Shown one piece after another: positions 23,320 through 30,345 of a stretch of 52,568 nucleotides of DNA (position 1 is the stretch's first letter; each line of letters begins with the position of its first letter). The notes below the pieces were generated by a model. That model worked only from the letters and a program-made list of their open reading frames with translations, had not been told where the DNA came from and ran no database searches. The translations under genes and the position numbers were made by a program. The DNA is from JASLBX01 sp036374175 (lineage in GTDB: Bacteria; Actinomycetota; Actinomycetes; Jiangellales; Jiangellaceae): NCBI GenBank assembly GCA_036374175.1, contig DASUUH010000067.1:1-52568 (forward strand), given 5' to 3'.

Positions 23320-24774
23320 GTGCCGTCGTTGAACACCGTCGTCCGGTCCCACACGGACCTGACCGAGGCTGACCTCGAATGGCTGCACGCGCTGGTGGCC
23401 GACTGGCAGCTGCTGGCCGATTTGTCCTTTGCCGACCTCGTTCTATGGGTGCCCGACCGGGACGGCACGAGGTACTGGGCCGCTGCGCAGATGCGGCCTA
23501 CGACCGGGCCCACGGCATACGTGGAAGACCTCGTGGGCACGTACCTGGAGCGGGGACGGCGTCCGATGGTGGATCAGGCCTACGACGAGGGGGCCATCCG
23601 CAGGGAGGGCGACCCCGAGTGGTGGGACGACGTGCCGGTCCGGGTGGAAACCATCCCTGTCAAGCGGGACCGGGTGATCGCCGTGATCGCCCGCAACACC
23701 AACCTGGTCGCGGCACGAACCCCCAGCCGGCTCGAACTGGCCTACCTGGAGTGTGCCTCGCAACTGGCGCGGCTGATCGCGGAGGGGCGATTCCCGCAAC
23801 CGGGCACTGACATGGGCCGGCGCGGCGCCCCACGGGTCGGCGACGGGCTCGTCCGGCTCGACGAGTCCGGGACGGCCACGTATGCGAGCCCGAATGCGAT
23901 GTCGTGTTTCCGGAGGCTGGGCCTCACCGCCGATCTGGTCGGCCGCGATCTCGGCGGGGTCGTGGCCGAGCTAGCGCCGCGTCCCGGCGCCGTCGACGAG
24001 GCGTTCGAGGTGGTCGTCGGGGGGCGTGCGCACCGCCGGACCGAGATCGAGGCGAACGGCACCTCCCTGGCCTTACGAGCCATCCCGCTGCAGCCAGGTG
24101 GTGTGCACGTCGGGGCGATCGTCTTGTGCCGAGACGTCACCGAGGTGCGCCGCCGCGAGCGCGAGTTGGTGACCAAGGACGCCACCATCCGGGAGATTCA
24201 CCACCGGGTGAAGAACAACTTGCAGACAGTGGCCGCGTTGTTGCGACTGCAGGCCAGGCGATTGCACGTGCCCGAGGGTCGGGCGGCGCTCGAAGAGGCG
24301 GTTCGCCGGGTCGGGACGATCGCCATCGTGCACGAGACCCTCGCCCAGACCGTCGACGACACGATGGACTTCGACGACGTTGCAGACCGCCTGCTGAACA
24401 TGGTGGCCGAGGTCTCAACGGCCGAGCCGCTGGTGAAGGTCCACCGGTCGGGCGAATTCGGGGTGCTCGCGGCAGGAGTCGCGACGCCGCTGGCGATGGC
24501 GCTCACCGAGGTGCTGCAGAACGCGGTTGAACATGGCCTCGGCGGAAATGAGGGTCACGTCGAGTTGACCGTCGACCGGCTGGCCGGACGGCTGCGCGTC
24601 GTGGTCGAGGACGACGGACGTGGGCTGCCCGCAGGGTTCGATCTAGACGCCTCCGGCCGCCTCGGGCTGCAGATCGTCCGGACGCTCGTCGTCGGTGAGC
24701 TCGCCGGCTCGCTGGAGATCACGCCGAGGCCGACCGGCGGCACGCGCGTAGTGCTCGATCTGCCCGCCCTCTGA
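23320..24774 (+). CDS. pdtaS: Sensor histidine kinase PdtaS (HWE/HisKA_2 type)
   Basis: 484 residues, close to mycobacterial PdtaS (about 501). It has no membrane segments and is a cytosolic sensor: N-terminal GAF-like domain (1-165), PAS-like domain (165-285, DGLVRLDESGTATYASPNAM), HisKA_2 dimerisation helix with the phospho-acceptor in EIHHRVKNNLQTVAALLRLQ (His294/295), and an HATPase domain (LTEVLQNAVEHGL; VEDDGRGLP; GRLGLQIVRTLV). In mycobacteria it signals to the ANTAR RNA-binding regulator PdtaR; no PdtaR gene is in this window. GTG start. Convergent with whiB1 across the P2 hairpin. Confidence 0.88.
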   Translation: MPSLNTVVRSHTDLTEADLEWLHALVADWQLLADLSFADLVLWVPDRDGTRYWAAAQMRPTTGPTAYVEDLVGTYLERGRRPMVDQAYDEGAIRREGDPEWWDDVPVRVETIPVKRDRVIAVIARNTNLVAARTPSRLELAYLECASQLARLIAEGRFPQPGTDMGRRGAPRVGDGLVRLDESGTATYASPNAMSCFRRLGLTADLVGRDLGGVVAELAPRPGAVDEAFEVVVGGRAHRRTEIEANGTSLALRAIPLQPGGVHVGAIVLCRDVTEVRRRERELVTKDATIREIHHRVKNNLQTVAALLRLQARRLHVPEGRAALEEAVRRVGTIAIVHETLAQTVDDTMDFDDVADRLLNMVAEVSTAEPLVKVHRSGEFGVLAAGVATPLAMALTEVLQNAVEHGLGGNEGHVELTVDRLAGRLRVVVEDDGRGLPAGFDLDASGRLGLQIVRTLVVGELAGSLEITPRPTGGTRVVLDLPAL

Positions 24775-24793
24775 GGCTGCCCGCCCCTCTCCT

Positions 24794-24860
24794 CGCGTTG
24801 ATCATGGGCTAATCATGGTTAACCGGCACGTCTTACCACGATCGGCCCATGATCAACGCG
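24794..24860. terminator. Post-stop hairpin between pdtaS and whiB1 (P2)
   Basis: Arms 24794-24809 (CGCGTTGATCATGGGC) and 24845-24860 pair perfectly over 16 bases. A second stem inside pairs ATCATGGTTAA with TTACCACGAT. It begins 20 bases after the pdtaS stop and lies between two convergent genes, so it can serve as a bidirectional terminator. It carries the GATCA core of the other post-stop hairpins. No T-run. Confidence 0.78.
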
Positions 24861-24893
24861 TGTGGAACGTCTAGAGCAGCGCAGACCGAAGAG

Positions 24894-24932
24894 CAGAGCG
24901 AAGAAGCTCAGAGCGAAGTGGACAGAGCGAAG
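24894..24932. repeat. Three CAGAGCGAAG repeats downstream of whiB1
   Basis: The 10-mer CAGAGCGAAG occurs at 24894, 24909 and 24923 (steps of 15 and 14 bases), just past the whiB1 stop. Purine-rich on the plus strand. They might be decayed coding sequence or a 3'-UTR motif; function unknown. Confidence 0.5.
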
Positions 24933-24939
24933 AGCGGAA

Positions 24940-25191
24940 TTAGTACGCGCGAGCGCGTGCGCGAGCCCGGCGGCGCTTGAGCGCCCGACGTTCGTCTTCG
25001 GACAGGCCACCCCATACGCCGGCGTCCTGCCCGGTCTCCAGCGCCCACTGCAGGCACTGCTCGCGGACATCACACCGACGGCAGACCGCCTTTGCCTCTT
25101 CGATCTGCAGCAACGCAGGCCCGGTTGTGCCAATCGGGAAGAACAGCTCCGGGTCCTCGTCACGGCAGGCGGCACGGTGGCGCCAGTCCAT
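24940..25191 (-). CDS. whiB1: Iron-sulfur transcription factor WhiB1
   Basis: 83 residues. The four [4Fe-4S] ligands are Cys9, Cys37, Cys40 and Cys46 (AAC; VCRRC; EQC). The GVWGG turn precedes a basic DNA-binding tail (RRALKRRRARARARAY). Length and the MDWRHRAACRDEDPELFFPI start match WhiB1, an essential nitric-oxide-responsive regulator that binds the sigma-A region 4 in mycobacteria. AAGGAG precedes the ATG. Next to the lipid-kinase gene and opposite pdtaS, as in M. tuberculosis. Confidence 0.93.
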   Translation of the reverse strand: MDWRHRAACRDEDPELFFPIGTTGPALLQIEEAKAVCRRCDVREQCLQWALETGQDAGVWGGLSEDERRALKRRRARARARAY

Positions 25192-25482
25192 GAGTCTCAC
25201 AGCTCCTTGTACGAGTAACGGCGCCGGACGGGCTGAGTCCGTCCCACGCACGCATGGCATCACGTGAAATCGTTCACGAGTTAGCTCACACCTCACCCAA
25301 CATCTACGCCAAGGGGAAGTGGTCACACACTCGACCGCCAGGCACGGGTCAACCCGAACCCTGCGGCACGTACAAGGGTGACAAACCTGCGAGCGCAGTA
25401 CAAGAGCCTTGCAGTGCTCGTCTCGCCAAACTTGGTGTCATCTGCGTCACAGCGCCACGACAATTGCCCACGAAGCGGTCAT
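25192..25482 (-). promoter_or_regulatory. whiB1 upstream region with Crp-like site
   Basis: 291 bases without a gene. CGTGAAATCGTTCACG (25263-25278) has a perfect GTGA-N6-TCAC core, 72-87 bases before whiB1, matching the Crp/GlxR-type operator. A weaker TGTCA-TCTGCG-TCACA lies at 25436-25451. A short dyad (GGACGG...CCGTCC) lies in the whiB1 leader. In M. tuberculosis whiB1 is known to be controlled by the cAMP receptor protein, which makes the site credible. Confidence 0.6.
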
Positions 25483-26409
25483 TTAGCACACGACATCGAG
25501 CGCGTGAGGCTCCGATCGCAGCGTCAAGAGCGTCCGCTCGCCGAGGTAGTCGCCGTCAACTTGGACGGGCACAGGGTGCTCGGCCCGCAGAACCATCTCA
25601 GTCTGATCGTGCAGGACGAGCACGTCGCCGCCCCGAGCGCCACGCCGTGAAGAGAGTGTGATCTCCGCCATGTGCCGGAGGGTGCGCGGAAGTGTGAGCT
25701 TGGTGAGCGCGAACAGGTCGAGCCCTTTGTCAAAGCTCGCCTCCGGCGTGGGATTGACTGGACGCTTGCCCAAATACGTCCAGGGCGCGGTGTTGGTAAC
25801 TATCGTCAGTACGAGCCCGGCGACGGGCGCCGAACCTGGCCGCTCCAAAGTCATCGTGCCGTGCCGGCGGCCGTGCTGTGCGAAGAACCGGCGCGCGGCC
25901 ATCCGGGCGTACAGCATGGTGGTCGACTCCTTGCCCGCTGCCCGTCGCTTCTCGACCTCGCGCACGACGTCGGCGTCGAAGCCGGCGCCCGCACAGAAGG
26001 TGAACCACCGATCGTCGAGTCGCCCCAATCCAAGCGGGCGACTCCGGCCGGATCGCACCGCGTCGAGCAGCAGGCCGGTCGCTTCGATCGGATCCGACGG
26101 GATTCCGAGATTGCGTGCTAATACGTTCGTGCTGCCGCCGGGGACGATGGCGAGCTTGGGTACGGGCGGGCCGTTCGGATCGCCGAGCAGACCGTTGACG
26201 ACTTCGTTGATCGTGCCGTCGCCACCCAGCGCGAGCACAAGGTCAACGCCGTCGGCGTGGGCCGCTCGGCCCAGTTCGATCGCATGCCCGCGATGGTCCG
26301 TCTCGGCGATCTCCAGTTTGAGGTCATGCCGCAATGCCGACAGCATCACGTCCAGGGTGCGGGGCGTGGTCGTCGTCGCCTTGTGATTGACCACGACCAG
26401 TGCCCGCAT
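25483..26409 (-). CDS. Diacylglycerol/sphingosine-kinase-like lipid kinase
   Basis: 308 residues of the DAGK-catalytic superfamily. The nucleotide-binding motif GGDGT is at residues 62-66 in LVLALGGDGTINEVVNGLLG, followed by KLAIVPGGSTNVLARNLG and GLGRLDDRWFTFCAGAGFDADV. Probably phosphorylates a membrane lipid such as diacylglycerol at the inner membrane face; the true substrate is unknown. It sits just upstream of whiB1 on the same strand, an arrangement shared with M. tuberculosis. Diverges from the next gene with 38 bases between. Confidence 0.88.
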   Translation of the reverse strand: MRALVVVNHKATTTTPRTLDVMLSALRHDLKLEIAETDHRGHAIELGRAAHADGVDLVLALGGDGTINEVVNGLLGDPNGPPVPKLAIVPGGSTNVLARNLGIPSDPIEATGLLLDAVRSGRSRPLGLGRLDDRWFTFCAGAGFDADVVREVEKRRAAGKESTTMLYARMAARRFFAQHGRRHGTMTLERPGSAPVAGLVLTIVTNTAPWTYLGKRPVNPTPEASFDKGLDLFALTKLTLPRTLRHMAEITLSSRRGARGGDVLVLHDQTEMVLRAEHPVPVQVDGDYLGERTLLTLRSEPHALDVVC

Positions 26410-26447
26410 GGCCGCCAGCGTAACCCGGCTGGTCTACCCTTCTTTGC

Positions 26448-26843
26448 GTGCCCGCCGAAACCGACCGCTCGCCACGGCCGGTGCGGGCTGCCACCGCGGT
26501 TGTCCTGGTCGAAGCGCTCGCCTTGCTGGGATTCAGTGGCTGGCTGTTGATACGAAGGGCCAGCGAGACGCCGAGCAACGAGCAAGTCTTCGAGGGTTCG
26601 GCCGTCTACCTGCTGCTTTGCGGGTTGCTCGTCGGGTTGATTGCTCTTGGACTGCGATCGCGCCGGGGCTGGGCGTATGGAGCTGCGGTGGTAGTGCAGT
26701 TGATCGCCCTCGGCATCGCCTACGAAATGGTCAAGGCCGGCTTCTGGGTCGGGGTCGTGCTGGTCGTCGCCGCCGCCGCCACCGTTCTGCTGACGTTGTT
26801 CAGCGCGCCGGCCCGAGCGGCGTTCGGGCGTGACCTGTCGTGA
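26448..26843 (+). CDS. Small four-helix membrane protein
   Basis: 131 residues with four hydrophobic segments (about 14-36, 50-68, 73-92 and 97-118) and short basic loops. GTG start. No catalytic motif seen. A comparable small membrane gene sits at this place near whiB1 in mycobacteria. Function unknown. Ends 10 bases from the convergent sigma-factor gene. Confidence 0.72.
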   Translation: MPAETDRSPRPVRAATAVVLVEALALLGFSGWLLIRRASETPSNEQVFEGSAVYLLLCGLLVGLIALGLRSRRGWAYGAAVVVQLIALGIAYEMVKAGFWVGVVLVVAAAATVLLTLFSAPARAAFGRDLS

Positions 26844-26853
26844 CCGGGGCCGG

Positions 26854-27627
26854 CTAGTCGTCCAGCATTCCCTGCCGCAGCTTGGTCAGCGTCCGTGCGA
26901 GCAAGCGCGACACATGCATTTGGGAGATGCCTACGTCCTCGGCGATTTGTGACTGGGTCATGCCGGCGAAGAACCGCAGCATGAGAATGCGCCGCTCCCG
27001 GTCGTTAAGCCGGGAGAGCAGGGGTTTGAGCGACTCCCTGTTCTCCACGTCGATCAAGGCGTCGTCCTCCTGGCCGATGTTGTCCAGGACGGCTGGGCCC
27101 TCGCCTTCGGAGCCGTCCGGTGCATCGAGGGACAACGTGCTGTACGCAGTCGCCGACTCCAGGCCCTCGAGCACCTCGTCTTCGGAAACGCCTATTTTGC
27201 CCGCGAGCTCTGCGACAGTCGGGGAGCGGCCGAGCTCTTGAGTGAGGGACGCCGTCGCATTGCTAATCGACAGCCGGAGCTCCTGCAACCGACGCGGCAC
27301 CCGCACGGCCCAGCCCTTGTCACGGAACCAACGCTTGATCTCGCCGACGATGGTCGGTGTCGCGTACGTGGAGAACTCGACGCCTCGGGCCGGGTCGTAC
27401 CGGTCGATCGCCTTGATCAGACCGATCGTCGCGACCTGCACCAGGTCGTCGTACGGCTCACCGCGGTTGCGGAAACGCTTCGCTAGGTGTTCGACGAGCG
27501 GTAGATGCAGCGTGACAAGCCGATCACGGGCGTCCTGCCGGCGCGGATCATCGTCGGTGAAGTCAGCGAGACGCCTGAGCAACTCCCGGCTTTCCTCGCG
27601 GTCGACCCCTCCAGCAACCTCGTTCAC
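26854..27627 (-). CDS. SigB/SigF-family sigma factor
   Basis: About 257 residues from GTG at 27627; a TTG at 27651, overlapping the upstream gene by 14 bases and preceded by AAGGGA, is a real alternative. Region 2 (LPLVEHLAKRFRNRGEPYDD; GLIKAIDRYDPARGVEFSTY; RWFRDKGWAVRVPRRLQ), region 3 (LGRSPTVAELAGKIGVSEDE) and region 4 (RLNDRERRILMLRFFAGMTQ; ISQMHVSRLLARTLTKLR) are complete, as in SigF/SigB of the general stress response. Co-transcribed with the RsbW-like anti-sigma gene upstream. Confidence 0.88.
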   Translation of the reverse strand: MNEVAGGVDREESRELLRRLADFTDDDPRRQDARDRLVTLHLPLVEHLAKRFRNRGEPYDDLVQVATIGLIKAIDRYDPARGVEFSTYATPTIVGEIKRWFRDKGWAVRVPRRLQELRLSISNATASLTQELGRSPTVAELAGKIGVSEDEVLEGLESATAYSTLSLDAPDGSEGEGPAVLDNIGQEDDALIDVENRESLKPLLSRLNDRERRILMLRFFAGMTQSQIAEDVGISQMHVSRLLARTLTKLRQGMLDD

Positions 27628-27637
27628 GCTTGGCCGT

Positions 27638-28030
27638 TCACTCGGGCGCAACCGCCCGTCCCTTGCTCAGCTTGAGAGTGATCACGCCGTTATCGCGGAT
27701 TGCCTCGACGTCCTCGGCAAGTGCACTCAGCACGGTCCAGGCGAAGCTACCCGGCTCGGGGGGTGCGTCGGCGTTCGACGGTACGGATACGGCCACCTTG
27801 AGAACCGCGCCTTGGAGTTCGAAGCGGCACGTCAGCTGAGCGCCGTCAGTGGCGATCGGCAGCAGTAGCGCGCATGCTTCGTCCACCGCGATCCGCAAAT
27901 CTTCGATGTCATCGAGGGTGAAGTCGAGCCGCGCGGCCAAACCGGCCGCGGCCGTGCGCAGCACCGCCAGGTAAGCCCCGGTCGCGGGCACGCGCAGTTC
28001 GACGTGATCGTTCGAATGGTCGTCCGTCAC
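27638..28030 (-). CDS. RsbW/UsfX-like anti-sigma factor kinase
   Basis: 130 residues with an HATPase_c_2 fold: DFTLDDIEDLRIAVDEACAL with the N-box (E-x2-D/E-A-x3) and SFAWTVLSALAEDVEAIRDN. Such proteins bind their sigma factor and phosphorylate an anti-anti-sigma factor. GTG at 28030 chosen for AAGGAG upstream. Overlaps or abuts the sigma gene, as in mycobacterial usfX-sigF. No anti-anti-sigma gene is in the window. Its leader contains the large P3 hairpin. Confidence 0.85.
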   Translation of the reverse strand: MTDDHSNDHVELRVPATGAYLAVLRTAAAGLAARLDFTLDDIEDLRIAVDEACALLLPIATDGAQLTCRFELQGAVLKVAVSVPSNADAPPEPGSFAWTVLSALAEDVEAIRDNGVITLKLSKGRAVAPE

Positions 28031-28048
28031 GGCTCTCCTTCCACCTTG

Positions 28049-28157
28049 CTCGCCGATCACGCAAAAGCGGTGCGACACACGCCATCCACGCCGTGCCCAA
28101 CGTTGTTCTTACACCTGGGCTTCCGGCGTGTCGCACCACTTTTGCATGATCGGCGAG
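28049..28157. terminator. Post-stop hairpin after sodN, 30-bp arms (P3)
   Basis: Arms 28049-28078 and 28128-28157 pair over 30 bases with two mismatches (arm begins CTCGCCGATCACGCAAAAG). A second short stem (GCCCA/TGGGC) lies in the loop. On the minus strand it begins 10 bases after the sodN stop and ends 19 bases before the RsbW-like start. Longest outer stem in the window; contains the GATCA core; no T-run. Confidence 0.82.
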
Positions 28158-28166
28158 GGCAGTGCG

Positions 28167-28571
28167 TCAGGACTTCTTGGTCTCCCAGAAGATGTCGGCA
28201 ATCTCGTCGATCTTCGCCAACAACTGGTCGGCGACTCCGACGTCTGTCGACGCCTTCGCGCCGCCACCGCCGCCGGCCAGCTTGGTGGCCTCGTTGAACA
28301 GCTGGTGCAGCTGGGGGTACTTCTCGAAGTGCGGCGGCTTGAAGTAGTCCGTCCACAGAACCCACAGGTGGTGCTTGACCAGTTCGGCGCGCTGCTCCTT
28401 GATCATGAGCGCGCGGGTCCGGAACTCCTCGTCGTCGCTGTCGTTGTACTTCTCGCAGATGGCCTTGACCGACTGGGCCTCGATCCGGGCCTGCGCTGGG
28501 TCGTACACGCCGCAGGGCAGGTCGCAGTGGGCGGTGACCTCGATGGTGCGCGCGAACAGACGCGTGAGCAT
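28167..28571 (-). CDS. sodN: Nickel superoxide dismutase
   Basis: Dismutes superoxide in the cytosol using Ni(II/III). 134 residues. The nickel hook HCDLPCGVYDPAQARIE begins at His15, preceded by a 14-residue propeptide (MLTRLFARTIEVTA) that must be cleaved to free His1; mature Cys2 and Cys6 are Cys16 and Cys20. WTDYFKPPHFEKYP and the C-terminal FWETKK are conserved. ATG at 28571 chosen for GGAGGG spacing and propeptide length. The SodX protease gene diverges 80 bases away. No obvious Nur box between them. Confidence 0.95.
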   Translation of the reverse strand: MLTRLFARTIEVTAHCDLPCGVYDPAQARIEAQSVKAICEKYNDSDDEEFRTRALMIKEQRAELVKHHLWVLWTDYFKPPHFEKYPQLHQLFNEATKLAGGGGGAKASTDVGVADQLLAKIDEIADIFWETKKS

Positions 28572-28651
28572 CCTGGTGTCCCTCCGTGTAGTCATCGACG
28601 TACTCACGTGACACTACTCCGAATGGTGGTTGTAGACAGTGGAGGGTCGAG

Positions 28652-28978
28652 GTGGGCAGGTACGGGTTCGCCGTCGTACGCGGTCGCTCGATGGAACCCA
28701 CGCTCCGTGAAGGTGACCGATTGTTGGTCTGGTACGGCGGCGTACCGCGGTTGGGCCAGCTTGCCGTCGTCCGGCTGCCCGGTCGCGGCGGGGTGTCCGT
28801 CAAGCGCGTGACGCGCCGGGATCATGATGGATGGTGGGTGGAGCGTGACAATCCGGGCGAAGGCGTGGACTCCTGGCTCGTTGGCGCGATACCCGAAGAA
28901 GATGTCGTCGCCATCGTGTTGGGCCGGGTCTGGCCCCGTCCGCGATGGGGGCTGCTGCAATTGCCGTCGGCGCCGTGA
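28652..28978 (+). CDS. sodX: Ni-SOD maturation protease SodX
   Basis: Signal-peptidase-like (S26) protease that cleaves the SodN propeptide. 108 residues. Catalytic Ser13 in RGRSMEPTL and general-base Lys51 in VSVKRVTRR are present. No membrane anchor is visible, consistent with a cytosolic Ni-SOD substrate. GTG start after GGAGGGTCGAG. Divergent from sodN, sharing an 80-base promoter region. Confidence 0.9.
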   Translation: MGRYGFAVVRGRSMEPTLREGDRLLVWYGGVPRLGQLAVVRLPGRGGVSVKRVTRRDHDGWWVERDNPGEGVDSWLVGAIPEEDVVAIVLGRVWPRPRWGLLQLPSAP

Positions 28979-29033
28979 CGACGCAACCGCTGGGCTCGCG
29001 ACGGTGCGGTCCGGCAACGGTATCGTCGCGGCT

Positions 29034-29999
29034 ATGTTCGCTGCCTACGCCGACAGCTTCGACGCCGACGACCCTTTGGCCGGGCTCGCCCTCGGTGAGC
29101 GTCCGGATCCCGAAGTCCCCGACGGTTGGACGACCGTCACCGTCCGTGCCGCGACCATCAACCACCACGACATCTGGACCCTGCGGGGGGTGGGGCTGCG
29201 TGAAGAGCAGCTTCCGATGACCCTCGGCTGTGACGCTGCCGGGGTCGACGAGGACGGCAACGAGGTCATCGTGCATGCCGTTATCTCGGATCCCACCTGG
29301 CTCGGCGACGAGACCCTCGACCCATCCCGATCGCTGCTGTCCGAGCGGTACCAGGGCACCCTCGCCGAGCGGGTTGCGGTCCCGCGACGCAACCTGGTGC
29401 CCAAACCGGCCGCCCTGTCCTTCGAGGAGGCGGCTTGCCTGCCCACGGCGTGGTTGACCGCATATCGGATGCTTTTCACCCAGGCCAAGGTGACCCCTGG
29501 ATCGACGGTGCTGGTGCAAGGGGCCGGTGGCGGAGTGGCGACGGCGCTGATCTCCCTTGGTGCGGCGGCAGGGGTGCGGGTGTGGGCCACCTCGCGTAAG
29601 CCCGACAAGGCGTCCAGGGCGCTGGAACTGGGCGCGGACCAGGTGTTCGAATCCGGCTCCCGGCTGCCCGAGCGCGTGGACGCGGTCATGGAAACCGTCG
29701 GCGAGGCCACCTGGCGACACTCGCTGCGTGCGGTCCGGCCCGGTGGGACGGTCGTGGTGTCCGGGGCGACATCCGGGCGAACGGCCGAAACCGAACTGCC
29801 GCGGATCTACTTCCTACAGCTGCGGGTGCTGGGCTCAACGATGGGTACCCGAGACGAGTTACGTCGGCTGATCGCCTTCTGCGAACACACCGGGGTGCGC
29901 CCGGTGATCGATCGTGTCCTGCCGCTGAGTGATGCGCGCGACGGCTTCGCTGCACTGGAGCGCGGTGAGGTCTTCGGCAAGGTCGTGCTGACCGTCTGA
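29034..29999 (+). CDS. MDR-family zinc-type alcohol dehydrogenase / quinone oxidoreductase
   Basis: 321 residues. GroES-like N-domain (ATINHHDIWTLRGVG; PMTLGCDAAGVDEDG) and Rossmann domain with VLVQGAGGGVATALISLGAA. The usual zinc ligand pattern of true alcohol dehydrogenases is incomplete, so an NADPH-dependent quinone-oxidoreductase-like role fits better. Substrate unknown. Its stop lies about a dozen bases from the point where a neighbouring ATPase gene on the other strand is cut off. Confidence 0.82.
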   Translation: MFAAYADSFDADDPLAGLALGERPDPEVPDGWTTVTVRAATINHHDIWTLRGVGLREEQLPMTLGCDAAGVDEDGNEVIVHAVISDPTWLGDETLDPSRSLLSERYQGTLAERVAVPRRNLVPKPAALSFEEAACLPTAWLTAYRMLFTQAKVTPGSTVLVQGAGGGVATALISLGAAAGVRVWATSRKPDKASRALELGADQVFESGSRLPERVDAVMETVGEATWRHSLRAVRPGGTVVVSGATSGRTAETELPRIYFLQLRVLGSTMGTRDELRRLIAFCEHTGVRPVIDRVLPLSDARDGFAALERGEVFGKVVLTV

Positions 30000-30012
30000 C
30001 GGGCCGGCTCCA

Positions 30013-30345
30013 CTCGGCGCGCAAGAAGAAGCCCCACCGCCCGGCGGGGATCCCACGGGAGAGGCGTAGCGAGTCGTGCAGCGGTGACTCGGTGGTGCGG
30101 GTTGAGTGCTGTGCATATATCGAGCCGCCTTCGGCGGAGAGCCCGTAGGCCAGCGCGACGGCCTCGACAATCGTGGATTTGCCGCTGCCGTTCTCACCAA
30201 CGAGAACGGTCACCGGCGCCAGATCGAGGCCCTCCGTGAGGAGTTGCCGGACAACGGGCAAGCTAAAAGGCCACAGGCCGTCAGGTGCCGTTGCCGCCGG
30301 ATCGCGTTCGACCCGGCGGACCGGGTGGCGGTCGAAACTGCTCAC
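30013..30345 (-). pseudogene. AAA-family ATPase, C-terminally truncated
   Basis: An ABC/SMC-like AAA ATPase N-terminus: WPFSLPVVRQLLTEGLDLAP, Walker A GENGSGKST at residues 50-58, and STRTTESPLHDSLRL up to GRWGFFLRAE (about residue 111). Recognisable homology then stops, and the frame stays open to 29686 only as the antisense of the oxidoreductase gene. The signature motif, Walker B and the rest of the family's usual length (over 200 residues) are missing. GTG start overlaps the SGNH hydrolase stop, so it was translated with that gene. Most likely a deletion remnant; a chimeric 219-residue product is formally possible. Confidence 0.7.
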
